Origin: Methylobacterium sp. | GTDB lineage: Bacteria; Pseudomonadota; Alphaproteobacteria; Rhizobiales; Beijerinckiaceae | DNA length: 64,000 bases | Assembly: GCF_019745455.1 (NCBI RefSeq) | Contig: NZ_JAIETD010000032.1 | Span: 29,282-93,281, forward strand | Direction of reading: 5' to 3' | Shown here: positions 18,330 through 27,098 of the stretch, piece by piece | Layout of the letters: the number at the start of each line of letters is the position of its first letter | How positions within the stretch are numbered: position 1 is the first letter of the stretch | Translations under genes and position numbers: made by a program | The notes under the pieces: generated by a model | Seen by the model: only the letters and a program-made list of their open reading frames with translations | What the model was told of the DNA's origin: nothing | Databases searched by the model: none

Positions 18330-19505
18330 TCAATCGACGATCATCCCAGACGCCGCGAGCAGATCGGGGATCATGGCCCTGACCTTGAAGAAGCCGCGGG
18401 TCGAGTGCGGCCAGACCCGCTCGTCCCACGGCCTGCGGATGCGCAGGCAGGGCGGCAGTGCCTCGGCGGAGGGACCGACCGGCGCCCAAGGTGCGACGAC
18501 CTGATATTCGCCCGCCCATCCCGGCGCGACCGGTAGTGCCTTGCAGCCGAAGTAGACCGAAGCCCGGTTCAGGGCGTCCGCCATCGCGCTCTCGTCGGCC
18601 TGGCGCACGCGGTCCACCGCTCCATCCGCATGGGCGACGAGACCACCGACGCGGACCACGCAGGCACCATCGAGGGGCAGGCTCTCGGGGAGGAGGTCAT
18701 CGAGATGGATAAGCAGGGCGATGTCGCCGCGGGGAAGCGCGTCGGCGGATGGCAGCTTCGCCGCCGGGGCAGGCTCCCGCTCGTCCAGGGCCTCGGGCGC
18801 CTCGTCGAGGCCCTGCGGGTCGTAACGTCCGTCGGTGTAGCGGCGGATGTTCTCGGCGCGGGCGACGTAGTGCTTGCCGCGGGTATGGAGGCCGCCGACC
18901 CAGCGCCAGGACAGGGTGTTGCTCGCGGGGTCGCCGTCGAGGAGGTGAGCCAGGAAGAACTCGGCCCCGAGCGCCCAGGGTAGGCGCAGGGTGAAGATCC
19001 AGATCGAGGCGAACCACATCCGGGCATGATTGTGGAGCCAGCCGGTCTCGACGAGATTCCGCGCCCAGTCGTCGAAGCCGTCGATGCCGGTCTGTCCGGA
19101 CACGGCCTTCTCGTAGGTCCGGCGCAGGCCGGATTCTCGCTCGAGACGGGCGTGACCCTCGGCAACGCGGGCTCGGTAATCGTTCCAGATCCCGGGTCTC
19201 GTCTCGAGATAACCCTTGAAGTAGCTGCGCCAGACGACCTCCTGCACGAAGCGCTCGACGGCCCCCGGCCCATGCGCGTGGATCGAGGCGGCGATCACCT
19301 CCTCCTCCGTCAGCAGGCGCCGGCGCAGGTAGGGCGAGAGCGCCGACGTGGTCGGCTCGGCATCCAGACCGCGATCGGTGTTGCGCTGCCCGGCATAGGC
19401 CCGGCCCATGCGCGGCACGAAGCGGCCCAGCCGGTCGAGGCCCGCGTCGCGGGTGAGGATGTTGTCCATGGGGCCGAGATAGGGCGGGACAGCCCCGGTG
19501 GTCAT
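18330..19505 (-). CDS. Photolyase/cryptochrome-like FAD-binding protein lacking the N-terminal antenna domain, 391 aa
   Basis: Residues about 15-240 match the FAD-binding alpha-helical domain of DNA photolyases: LSPYLRRRLLTEEE, VWRSYFKGYLETRPG, GFDDWARNLVETGWLHNHARM, FASIWIFTLRLPWALGAEFF and DPASNTLSWRWVGG. The usual N-terminal alpha/beta antenna domain is absent: the protein begins only some 20 residues before the FAD domain. Instead about 130 residues follow it, including ALLIHLDDLLPESLPLDG and WPHSTRGFFKVRAMIPDLL, with a predicted alpha/beta pattern. The start may be 19505 or 19469. It lies 22 bases after the ABC exporter gene and is probably co-transcribed. Photorepair activity is plausible but not proven. 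Confidence 0.78.
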   Translation of the reverse strand: MTTGAVPPYLGPMDNILTRDAGLDRLGRFVPRMGRAYAGQRNTDRGLDAEPTTSALSPYLRRRLLTEEEVIAASIHAHGPGAVERFVQEVVWRSYFKGYLETRPGIWNDYRARVAEGHARLERESGLRRTYEKAVSGQTGIDGFDDWARNLVETGWLHNHARMWFASIWIFTLRLPWALGAEFFLAHLLDGDPASNTLSWRWVGGLHTRGKHYVARAENIRRYTDGRYDPQGLDEAPEALDEREPAPAAKLPSADALPRGDIALLIHLDDLLPESLPLDGACVVRVGGLVAHADGAVDRVRQADESAMADALNRASVYFGCKALPVAPGWAGEYQVVAPWAPVGPSAEALPPCLRIRRPWDERVWPHSTRGFFKVRAMIPDLLAASGMIVD

Positions 19506-19527
19506 CTCGGGCAGACCGACGCAGGCC

Positions 19528-21405
19528 TCAGCGGTAGCCCGCAGCCTGCAGGTCGAACAACTCGGCGTAGCGGCCGCCGAGGGCCTGCAGCTCGGCATGC
19601 GTGCCGGCTTCGAGCACGCGCCCGCCCTCCAGAACGAGGATGCGGTCGGCCATGCGGACGGTGGAGAAGCGGTGCGAGATGATGAGCGCCGTGCGGCCGC
19701 GGCTGAGATCGCGGAAACGCTGGAACACCTCGAACTCGGCGCGGGCGTCGAGGGCGGCGGTGGGCTCGTCGAGGACGAGGATCTCGGCCTCGCGCATGTA
19801 GGCGCGGCTGAGGGCGATCTTCTGCCACTCGCCGCCGGACAGGTCGACGCCGTCCTCGAAGCGCTTGCCGAGCGGCTGGTCGTAGCCCTTCGGCAGCTTC
19901 TCGATGACCCTGTCGGCGAGGCTGCGCCCGGCCGCCGCGGCGATGCGCGGGGCCTCGTCCCGGGCCTCGATCCGGCCGACCGCGACATTCTCCGAGGCGG
20001 TGAAGTTGAACCGAACGAAATCCTGGAAGATGACCCCGATCCGCCCGCGCAGGGCGTCGAGGTCGTAGGCGGAGAGCTCGCGCCCGTCGAGGAGGATTCG
20101 GCCCTCGGTGGGGTCGTAGAGCCGGGTCAGGAGCTTGACGATGGTGGTCTTGCCCGCGCCGTTCTCGCCGACCAAGGCGAGGACCTCGCCGGCATCGAGG
20201 TGGAAGCTGAGGTTGCGCACCGCCCAGGTCTCGGTCCCGGGATAACGGAACCCGACATCCTCGAACACGACCCCTTGGACCATCGGCGCCGGGAAGGGAG
20301 CGGGATCGGCCGGCGAACGGATGCTCGGGACCACGGCGAAGAACGAGAACAGGTCGTCGAGGTACTGAGCCTGCGAGGCGATCTGCGAGAAGCCCAGCAG
20401 CAGACCCTCGATGAGGCTGCGCAGGCGCTGGAACGATCCGGCCAGGAAGGCGAGGTCGCCGATCGAGAACGAGCCTGCGACCGTGCGCCAGACGATGGTG
20501 GCGTAAGCGGCGTAATAGGCCAGCGTTCCGAGCGCCGCGAAGGCACCGCCCCAGGCGGCGCGGCGAATCGCCAGCGCCCGGTTGTCGGCCACGAGCTTGA
20601 TCGCGAGGGCCCCGTAGCGTCCGGCGATGTAGTCGTTGAGGCCGAAGAGCTTGACCTCTTTCGCCGCCTCCACGCTGGCGCCGAGATAGCGCAGGTAGTC
20701 GATCTGGCGTCGCTCCGGCGTGCGGGTCCAGGCGAGGCGGTAGCCCTGTCGATTGAAATAGGTCTCGTTGAAGAAGGCGGGGACGAGGGCGATCGCCAGG
20801 AGCAGGATCAGCCAGGGGGCGAAGGCGAGGAGCCCGAGGGCGAAGGAGGCCAGGGTGATCAGGTCCTGTAACTGCCCGAAGACCTGGGAGAGCAGGCTCG
20901 ACCGGCCGGTGACCTGGCGCCGCGCGCGCTCGAGGCGATCCTGCTGGGTGCTGTCCTCGAACTGTTCGAGATCGAGTTCGGCGGCGTGCCGCATCAGCCG
21001 CAAGGTCGCGGCGTTGCCGTAGAGGTCGGCGACGAGGCCGTCGACCAGGGTGCTGAGACGCCCGAGGAGATCCGACAGCACGGCGAGACCGAACTCGATG
21101 CCGACCAGCGTGACGAGCGCCCGGCGATGCGGATCGGTGAACCAGGCCTCCCAACTTTCCGGAAGCGGGCGGCCTTGCTCGGCGACGATGGCATCGAGGA
21201 TGAGCTTGGCTACATAAAGGGCGAGCACCGGCAGACAGGCGCGTACCAGGCGCAGAACTAGGCTCGCGACCAGCAGGCGCGGGCTCGCGGCGTAGACGAG
21301 TGCGAACAGGGCGGGCAGGTGGCGAAGGTTGCCGACGCGCTCGGCCGCGGCACGGCGCAGCGTGGCCGCGTCAAGGAAAGAGAGCAGGCGCATTGGCGCG
21401 ACCAT
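19528..21405 (-). CDS. ABC exporter half-transporter (fused membrane and ATPase domains), 625 aa
   Basis: An N-terminal six-helix membrane domain (about 30-350) is fused to one cassette (about 385-620), the MsbA-like layout that works as a homodimer. The cassette is complete: GENGAGKTTIVKLL (Walker A), QDFVRFNFTASENVAVG (Q-loop region), DLSGGEWQKIALSRA (signature), ILVLDEPTAALD (Walker B and D-loop), ISHRFSTVRMADRILVL (H-loop). Substrate is unknown; the family exports lipids, peptides or drugs. An alternative start lies four codons in (MRLLSFL). It is divergent from the HhH-protein gene. Confidence 0.9.
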   Translation of the reverse strand: MVAPMRLLSFLDAATLRRAAAERVGNLRHLPALFALVYAASPRLLVASLVLRLVRACLPVLALYVAKLILDAIVAEQGRPLPESWEAWFTDPHRRALVTLVGIEFGLAVLSDLLGRLSTLVDGLVADLYGNAATLRLMRHAAELDLEQFEDSTQQDRLERARRQVTGRSSLLSQVFGQLQDLITLASFALGLLAFAPWLILLLAIALVPAFFNETYFNRQGYRLAWTRTPERRQIDYLRYLGASVEAAKEVKLFGLNDYIAGRYGALAIKLVADNRALAIRRAAWGGAFAALGTLAYYAAYATIVWRTVAGSFSIGDLAFLAGSFQRLRSLIEGLLLGFSQIASQAQYLDDLFSFFAVVPSIRSPADPAPFPAPMVQGVVFEDVGFRYPGTETWAVRNLSFHLDAGEVLALVGENGAGKTTIVKLLTRLYDPTEGRILLDGRELSAYDLDALRGRIGVIFQDFVRFNFTASENVAVGRIEARDEAPRIAAAAGRSLADRVIEKLPKGYDQPLGKRFEDGVDLSGGEWQKIALSRAYMREAEILVLDEPTAALDARAEFEVFQRFRDLSRGRTALIISHRFSTVRMADRILVLEGGRVLEAGTHAELQALGGRYAELFDLQAAGYR

Positions 21406-21557
21406 GACGCGAGCCTCGGCGCCCGTCGATCCCGCTCACTCACGCATCCGTGTCGCAGGGCGTGCGAACGCTGCCCGAAACCGTGGTGGATGGCAGGGCC
21501 GCGATGCTCCGCCCCGCCAATACCTATGGTAGCGTCCCGCCGCTTAATTTGCGTGAA

Positions 21558-22121
21558 ATGGAAACGATGCTCAGCGGTTCAGCCCTGATCAGGGTCGCCA
21601 TCCTCGTTGTCGTGGCGGCCATGCTCGCGGCGCTGGTTCAGATATTCTGGCCTTCCTCCCGGATCGACTCGGAGGCCGAAGTCACTGCGGCGTCTCCGCC
21701 GGCGGTCTCGAGTGCCGCTCCGCCACTCCAGGACGCTCCGCGGCCTACCGCCTCGCCGCAGGCAGCTCCCTTGCCCCCGTCGCAGTTGCCTCCTCCTGTT
21801 TCCGCGCCAGCCCTATCTCCGGCACCACCCGTGGAGCGAGCCCCGCCAGCCGTCGAGGCTCCTCCGCCCGACCCTGCAGCTCTACCGTCGCGCCAGGGAG
21901 GCGCCAGCGTATCGGCTGATGCTTCGCCGCCGCCGGCGCTGTCTGTCGTCGACCTCAACACCGCGTCACTCGAAGAGCTCAACGGACTTCAGGGGGGAGG
22001 TGCCATCGGCAAGGCGATCATCCGGGCGCGTCCCTACAGCTCGGTCGACCAGTTGCTCTCGAAGCGGGTGCTCAGCAAAGGCACGTATCAGCGCATCAAG
22101 GACCAGGTGACGGTGCGCTGA
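21558..22121 (+). CDS. Membrane-anchored helix-hairpin-helix (ComEA-like) protein, 187 aa
   Basis: The layout is one N-terminal membrane helix (LIRVAILVVVAAMLAALVQI), a Pro/Ala-rich linker of about 100 residues (repeated PPPVSAPALSPAPP-type segments) and a C-terminal HhH domain (VDLNTASLEELNGLQG, then AIGKAIIRARPYSSVDQLL). ComEA proteins bind incoming DNA during uptake and have this anchor-linker-HhH arrangement, but the HhH motif GGGAIGKAII also fits other DNA-contacting proteins. No other competence gene is nearby. The start at 21558 is preferred over longer open frames because it places the membrane helix at the N-terminus. Confidence 0.68.
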   Translation: METMLSGSALIRVAILVVVAAMLAALVQIFWPSSRIDSEAEVTAASPPAVSSAAPPLQDAPRPTASPQAAPLPPSQLPPPVSAPALSPAPPVERAPPAVEAPPPDPAALPSRQGGASVSADASPPPALSVVDLNTASLEELNGLQGGGAIGKAIIRARPYSSVDQLLSKRVLSKGTYQRIKDQVTVR

Positions 22122-22200
22122 GGTGTAGCGTCCGGCGAGCGGTGATCTTACACTCGTCGCCGATCACACCCGTCTTTCGCCTGGCTCACGAGGACCGACC

Positions 22201-22416
22201 ATGCTGACCCAAACCCGCAACGCCATCCTGCGTGAGGACCTGGGCGTCGAGGAGACCACGGATTCCGATCACGTCGTGCGTTGGGACGGCGAGCGGCTCT
22301 ACGTCGAGCATGACATCTACCACAATGGCCAGCTCGTTCACCGCAAGTACCGCAAGACGATCACCGAGCCGGTGGCCAGGGCGCTGCAGGCGCTGATCAA
22401 CCGGGTGCAGCAATAG
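22201..22416 (+). CDS. Conserved-looking small protein, 71 aa
   Basis: A GAGGA site precedes the ATG. The sequence is globular in style, with a central VVRWDGERLYVEHDIYHNG that looks like two beta strands, a basic QLVHRKYRKTITE and a terminal helix VARALQALINRVQQ. It has no signal peptide, Cys or membrane helix. I do not recognise the family. It sits between the HhH protein and the convergent ppk2 gene. Confidence 0.6.
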   Translation: MLTQTRNAILREDLGVEETTDSDHVVRWDGERLYVEHDIYHNGQLVHRKYRKTITEPVARALQALINRVQQ

Positions 22417-22478
22417 ACCAAAGCTGCAAGCCAGCTCCGTCAGCGATCCTCGGCGATCCGCCGAGATCGCCATCGATC

Positions 22479-23405
22479 TCAGAATACCGACGGCACGAAC
22501 ATCTCGGGCGGCACCGGGTGCCGGGCGTAATCGTCATGCCGGACACGCTCGGGCAGCTCCACCGCCGCATGGGACACGTCGCCGTAGGGGATTTGCGCGA
22601 GCAGATGCGCGATGCAGTTCAGCCGCGCACGCTTCTTGTCCACCGCCTCGACCACCCACCAGGGCGCCTCGGGAATATGCGTGCGCTCCAGCATGATCTC
22701 CTTGGCCTTGGTGTAATCCTCCCACAGGCGGCGCGACTGCACGTCCATCGGCGAGAGCTTCCACTGCTTGAGCGGATCGTTGATGCGCATGTTGAAGCGT
22801 AACTGCTGCTCCTCGTCGGTGATCGAGAACCAGTACTTGATCACGATGATGCCTGAGCGCACCAGCATTCGCTCGAACTCGGGCGCCGACTGGAAGAACT
22901 CCTCATACTGCTCCTGGGTGCAGAACCCCATCACGCGCTCGACTCCGGCACGGTTGTACCAGGAGCGATCGAACAGCACGATCTCGCCGGCCGCCGGCAG
23001 GTGAGCGACGTAGCGTTGGAAGTACCATTGGGTGCGCTCGCGCTCGTTCGGCGCCGGCAGGGCCGCGACCCGGCAGACGCGCGGATTGAGGCGCTGGGTG
23101 ATGCGCTTGATCGCGCCACCCTTGCCGGCGGAATCGCGACCCTCGAACACCACGACGACGCGCAGCTTCTGCGCCTGCACCCAGTCCTGAAGCCGCACCA
23201 GTTCGTGCTGGAGCCGGAATAGCTCGCGGAAGTAGATCCTGCGGTCGAGGGTCGGAGCGCGGGTATGGCTCTTGAGCCCGGCAGCCAGTTGTTCGAGGCG
23301 TTCCTCCTCGAATTCGAGTTCGAGCTCCTCGTCGAAATCGTCCGTCACTTCCCGACGAACCGCCTCGATATTCGCGGCCCTTGCCGCATCCGCGCTGTCA
23401 CTCAT
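22479..23405 (-). CDS. ppk2: Polyphosphate kinase 2 (PPK2, single-domain class I type), 308 aa
   Basis: PPK2 enzymes transfer phosphate between polyphosphate and nucleoside di- or monophosphates. Walker A is FEGRDSAGKGGAIKR (87-101). The lid contains PNERERTQWYFQRYV. Walker B is VLFDRSWYNRAGVERVMGF. The following FERMLVRSGIIVIKYWFSI and DPLKQWKLSPMD segments are family signatures. An acidic N-terminal extension (residues 20-40, nearly all Glu/Asp/Leu) precedes the domain. The single PPK2 domain and the conserved Asp after the second motif fit class I (polyP-dependent ADP/GDP phosphorylation), but the class is inferred. Confidence 0.93.
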   Translation of the reverse strand: MSDSADAARAANIEAVRREVTDDFDEELELEFEEERLEQLAAGLKSHTRAPTLDRRIYFRELFRLQHELVRLQDWVQAQKLRVVVVFEGRDSAGKGGAIKRITQRLNPRVCRVAALPAPNERERTQWYFQRYVAHLPAAGEIVLFDRSWYNRAGVERVMGFCTQEQYEEFFQSAPEFERMLVRSGIIVIKYWFSITDEEQQLRFNMRINDPLKQWKLSPMDVQSRRLWEDYTKAKEIMLERTHIPEAPWWVVEAVDKKRARLNCIAHLLAQIPYGDVSHAAVELPERVRHDDYARHPVPPEMFVPSVF

Positions 23406-23631
23406 CTCGCTCGCTCCGCTTCGTCGTTGCCGGTGTAGAGCATGGCTTTGTGACAGTTGGGCGAAGACCGTGTGAGCGCCATGCAGGCCGGGTGGATCTT
23501 TCGATGGGCGGCGGCTCGGCCCTCAGGGTCCCGTCTTGCGGCAACCGGAAAGCGAGCCGTCATCAGATTGTCGTGTGCCCTCGGCACCGCATGGGCGAAC
23601 GCGGCCCTGTCCGGCCGATCGGAAAACTCCG

Positions 23632-24654
23632 ATGCTCCATCTTCTCACTGATCCGGCCATCTTCCCGGGTCTTCTCTTCGCGACCCGCTTCGAGGCCGAT
23701 GGGACCAGCCGGCCGATCGAGGCCGAGATCGACGAGCTTCGCGCTCCGACCGATGGCGGCTTCCTCTGGCTTCATCTCGACCTCGTCGATGCCCGGATCG
23801 AAGGCCCTATCGCGCAGGGACGGCTGGGCCCTGCCCCCCTTGCCTCGGCGACCTTCAGCCGGGACGAGCACCAGCGCGTCGTGGTCGACGGGCCATGGAT
23901 CGGCCTCGTCCTCTGCGACCGGGAGCGGGCCTTCGACGGGACCGTGGCCGCCTTGCCGACGAGCCGCCTCCATTGCCTCATCGGGCCGGAGATCGTCATC
24001 ACCGGGCGCCGCCGTGCCTCGGCCGGCGCCGAAGCGGTCCGCGACGCGGTTCTCGCCGGCAGGCGCGTCGCCTCGCCTGCTCATCTGGTCGAACTCTGCG
24101 TCGATGGCGTGATCCACGCGGCGCACCTGGCAACGGTGACCTGCTCGGATTCTATCGATGGGATCGAGGACAGGCTGCTCGACGGCGAAGGACGCGCCGA
24201 TGCGGGAGCGCTGGCGCCCCTGCGGCGCAAGGCGGTGCGGCTGCAAAGGCAGCTCTCCGGCCTTCACGCCGTCGTCCATCGGCTGGAGACGGAACTCGAC
24301 GAGCCGGAGGAGTGCCCCGAGACGGTGAAGGCCATGGCGGCTCGGGTCGTGCAGCGCCTCGACGCTCTCCATCGAGACATGCAGCTCCTGTCCGAGCGCA
24401 GCCGCCTGCTGCAGGACGAGATCGCCGCGCGCACGGCCGCCGAGACCAACCGGCAGCTCTTCACATTGTCGATCCTGACGGCGCTGCTCCTGCCGCCGAC
24501 GCTGGTGACCGGCGTCTTCGGCATGAACACCAAGGGGCTGTTCCTCGCCGATTTCGAGAATGGTTCGACCATCGCCCTCGGGATCGGCGCGCTCGCGGCC
24601 TTCGCGGTCTACCTGATCATCCGGCGACTCGGCATCGTGCGCCCGCGCGGTTGA
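23632..24654 (+). CDS. zntB: Zinc transporter ZntB-type CorA-family protein, 340 aa
   Basis: This is a CorA-superfamily membrane protein with a large cytosolic domain (about 1-270, with a long helical coiled region 190-270) and two C-terminal membrane helices. The first helix ends in the pore signature GMN (297-299), and the short loop GMNTKGLF is ZntB-like rather than the YGMNF of CorA. The family was first described as Zn2+ export and later as proton-driven Zn2+ uptake. The start at 23632 is chosen because the upstream in-frame sequence is not protein-like. Substrate specificity (Zn against other divalents) is uncertain. Confidence 0.85.
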   Translation: MLHLLTDPAIFPGLLFATRFEADGTSRPIEAEIDELRAPTDGGFLWLHLDLVDARIEGPIAQGRLGPAPLASATFSRDEHQRVVVDGPWIGLVLCDRERAFDGTVAALPTSRLHCLIGPEIVITGRRRASAGAEAVRDAVLAGRRVASPAHLVELCVDGVIHAAHLATVTCSDSIDGIEDRLLDGEGRADAGALAPLRRKAVRLQRQLSGLHAVVHRLETELDEPEECPETVKAMAARVVQRLDALHRDMQLLSERSRLLQDEIAARTAAETNRQLFTLSILTALLLPPTLVTGVFGMNTKGLFLADFENGSTIALGIGALAAFAVYLIIRRLGIVRPRG

Positions 24655-24689
24655 TCGAGCGGGGCAATGCGCCCATGACCGCGCGGCAA

Positions 24690-24707
24690 CTGTCATCGAA
24701 CCGTCAG
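24690..24707 (+). promoter_or_regulatory. Pho-box-like sequence upstream of the decarboxylase gene
   Basis: CTGTCAT-CGAA-CCGTCAG matches the PhoB box (two CTGTCAT-type 7-mers, 4-base spacer) with two changes in the second half. It lies 47 bases upstream of the decarboxylase ATG. Direct repeats at 11-base spacing face one side of the helix, as PhoB requires. Confidence 0.42.
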
Positions 24708-24753
24708 ACATCGCGGTAACGGTACGCGATCCCTCCAAGGAGCCGACACCCGC

Positions 24754-27096
24754 ATGGACTTCTTCCGCCGCTTCACCGTGCTGATGTGCGCCCCGAACTT
24801 CGATCCGGACGACCTGGAAGGCGTGCGCGTCCAGCAGATCATCGGCTCCGTGGAGAAGCTCGGCTTCGAGGTGGTCCGCGCCCGGCGCGTCGAGGACGCC
24901 GCCATCGCGGTCCAGACCGATGCCGCCATCGGCTGCATGGTGGTGGATTGGGGCAAGCGTGGCCTGGACGGGAAGGCGGCGGCGCTGATCAACCTGATGA
25001 GGAAGCGCGGGCTCGAAATGCCCATTGTCATCATGGTCCGCCGCAAGCGCCTGGAGGACATCCCGGTCGAGGTGCTCGACTTCATCGACGGCTACATCTT
25101 CCTCGCGGAAGAGACCCCCGACTACATCGCCCGCGGCCTCGTCAGCCGGGTCAAGCAATATGCCGAGACCCTGAAGACGCCGTTCTTCGGGGCGCTCGTC
25201 GACTATGCCGAGCAGGGGAACCAGCTCTGGACCTGCCCAGGCCATAACGGCGGCATCTTCTACAACCGCTCGCCGATCGGCCGGATCTTCGTCGAGCATC
25301 TCGGCGAGGCGGTGTTCCGCGACGACCTCGACAACTCGGTGCTCGATCTCGGCGACCTCCTCGTCCACGAGGGCCCGGCCCTCAAGGCGCAGAAGGAGGC
25401 GGCGGTCATCTTCGGGGCGGAGAAGACCTATTTCGTCCTCAACGGCACCTCGGCCTCGAACAAGATCGTGCTCTCGGCCCTGGTCGCCGAGGGCGACCTC
25501 GTCCTGTTCGACCGCAACAATCACAAGGCGGCGCATCACGGCGCGCTGTTCCTCGGCGGCGCCGTCCCGGTCTTCCTGGAGACCGACCGCAACTGCTTCG
25601 GCCTGATCGGGCCGATGTATCATGAGGCCCTCGATGAGGCCGCGATCCGCGAGAAGATCCGCACCAATCCGCTTGTGAAGGACAAGGATGCCTGGAAGCG
25701 CGAGCGCCCGTTCCGGGTCGCCGTGATCGAGCAATGCACCTATGACGGGACGATCTACAACGCCGAGATGATCATCGCGAAGATCGGGCATCTTTGCGAC
25801 TACATCCTGTTCGACGAGGCCTGGGCGGGCTTCATGAAGTTCCACCCGCTCTTTGCCGGCCGCTTCGCCATGGGGCTGAAGAACCTCGACGAGACCTCGC
25901 CGGGCATCATCGCGACGCAATCGACCCACAAGCAGCTCGCGAGCTTCTCACAGGCCTCCCAGATCCACACCAAGGACAGCCATATCCGCGGCCAGACGCG
26001 GCGGATCGAGCATAGGCGCTTCAACGAGACCTTCCTCGTCCACGCCTCGACCTCGCCGTTCTATCCCCTCTTCGCGTCCCTCGACGTCGGCGCGCAGATG
26101 ATGAAGGGCCGTTCAGGGGTGGTGCTCTGGGACGACACGATCCGGCTCGGGATCGAGTGGCGCAAGAAGGTCCGGGCCATCCGCCGCGAATTCGAGGAGA
26201 AGGAGGGCGATCCGCTCCGGCGCTGGTTCTTCGACCCCTTCGTGCCGGACACGGTCAAGGGACCGGAGGGCAAGGTTCCGTGGGAGAGCCTGACGACGGA
26301 CGAGCTCGCAAGCGACCCGAAGTACTGGGAGCTGACACCGGGCGCGTCCTGGCACGGCTTCACCCATGTGGCGCCGAACTACGCCATGACCGACCCCAAC
26401 AAGCTCACCGTGCTGACGCCGGGGTTCGACCGGCGCACCGGCGAATATGCCGAGCACGGCGTGCCCGCGCCCATCGTCGCGCAATACCTGCGCGAGAACC
26501 GCATCGTCCCGGAGAAGAACGACCTCAACTCTCTGCTCTTCCTCCTGACACCGGGGGTCGAATCGTCCAAGGCCGGCACGCTGATCTCGGGCCTCGTCGC
26601 CTTCAAGCGCCTGCACGACGACAACGTGCCTCTCGAAGACGCGATGCCGGAATTCGTCCGGCGCCGGCCCAACCGCTACAAGGGCGTGCGCCTGCGCGAC
26701 CTCTGCGCCGACTTCCACGCCTTCCACCGCGAGCACGGCACCAGCACTCTCCAACGCAAGCAGTTCGAGCCGGGGCACCTGCCGGAAATGGTGATGACCC
26801 CGAAGGAAGCGGTGCAGCAGCTCACCCGCAACAACGTCGATTACGTGCCGATCGCGGAGGCCGAAGGGCGCGTGGCGACGACCTTGCTTCTGGTCTATCC
26901 GCCGGGCATCGGCACGGTGCTGCCAGGCGAGCGCCTCGACGAGCGGGCCAAACCCATGCTGGACTACTTCAAGATGTTCGAACGCTCTGCCAACCTGTTC
27001 CCAGGCTTCGAGGCCGAGATCCAGGGCGTATTCCGCGATGTCGAAGCCGACGGCCGCATCCGATTCTACACCTACGTCATGCGCGAGGGCCGTTGA
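24754..27096 (+). CDS. Large PLP-dependent Orn/Lys/Arg decarboxylase, 780 aa
   Basis: This is a fold-type I decarboxylase of the long bacterial class (SpeC/SpeF, CadA, AdiA). The N-terminal receiver-like wing domain spans about 1-140. The PLP domain contains TCPGHNGGIFYNRSPIG, FVLNGTSASNKIVL, DRNNHKAAHHGAL, ILFDEAWAGFMKFHP and the PLP lysine Lys393 in STHKQLASFSQASQIH. The C-terminal domain includes the GIGTVLPGERLDERA segment. It yields a polyamine or diamine (putrescine, cadaverine or agmatine); the specific amino acid cannot be decided by eye. An AAGGAG site precedes the ATG. It is followed after 2 bases by a GNAT gene, so the product may be acetylated. Confidence 0.9.
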   Translation: MDFFRRFTVLMCAPNFDPDDLEGVRVQQIIGSVEKLGFEVVRARRVEDAAIAVQTDAAIGCMVVDWGKRGLDGKAAALINLMRKRGLEMPIVIMVRRKRLEDIPVEVLDFIDGYIFLAEETPDYIARGLVSRVKQYAETLKTPFFGALVDYAEQGNQLWTCPGHNGGIFYNRSPIGRIFVEHLGEAVFRDDLDNSVLDLGDLLVHEGPALKAQKEAAVIFGAEKTYFVLNGTSASNKIVLSALVAEGDLVLFDRNNHKAAHHGALFLGGAVPVFLETDRNCFGLIGPMYHEALDEAAIREKIRTNPLVKDKDAWKRERPFRVAVIEQCTYDGTIYNAEMIIAKIGHLCDYILFDEAWAGFMKFHPLFAGRFAMGLKNLDETSPGIIATQSTHKQLASFSQASQIHTKDSHIRGQTRRIEHRRFNETFLVHASTSPFYPLFASLDVGAQMMKGRSGVVLWDDTIRLGIEWRKKVRAIRREFEEKEGDPLRRWFFDPFVPDTVKGPEGKVPWESLTTDELASDPKYWELTPGASWHGFTHVAPNYAMTDPNKLTVLTPGFDRRTGEYAEHGVPAPIVAQYLRENRIVPEKNDLNSLLFLLTPGVESSKAGTLISGLVAFKRLHDDNVPLEDAMPEFVRRRPNRYKGVRLRDLCADFHAFHREHGTSTLQRKQFEPGHLPEMVMTPKEAVQQLTRNNVDYVPIAEAEGRVATTLLLVYPPGIGTVLPGERLDERAKPMLDYFKMFERSANLFPGFEAEIQGVFRDVEADGRIRFYTYVMREGR

Positions 27097-27098
27097 CG

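Noticed and set aside
23563..25929. 788-codon frame opposite zntB and the decarboxylase
   Set aside because: It spans two real genes on the other strand and the space between, and its product is low-complexity (Asp, Arg, Glu, His).
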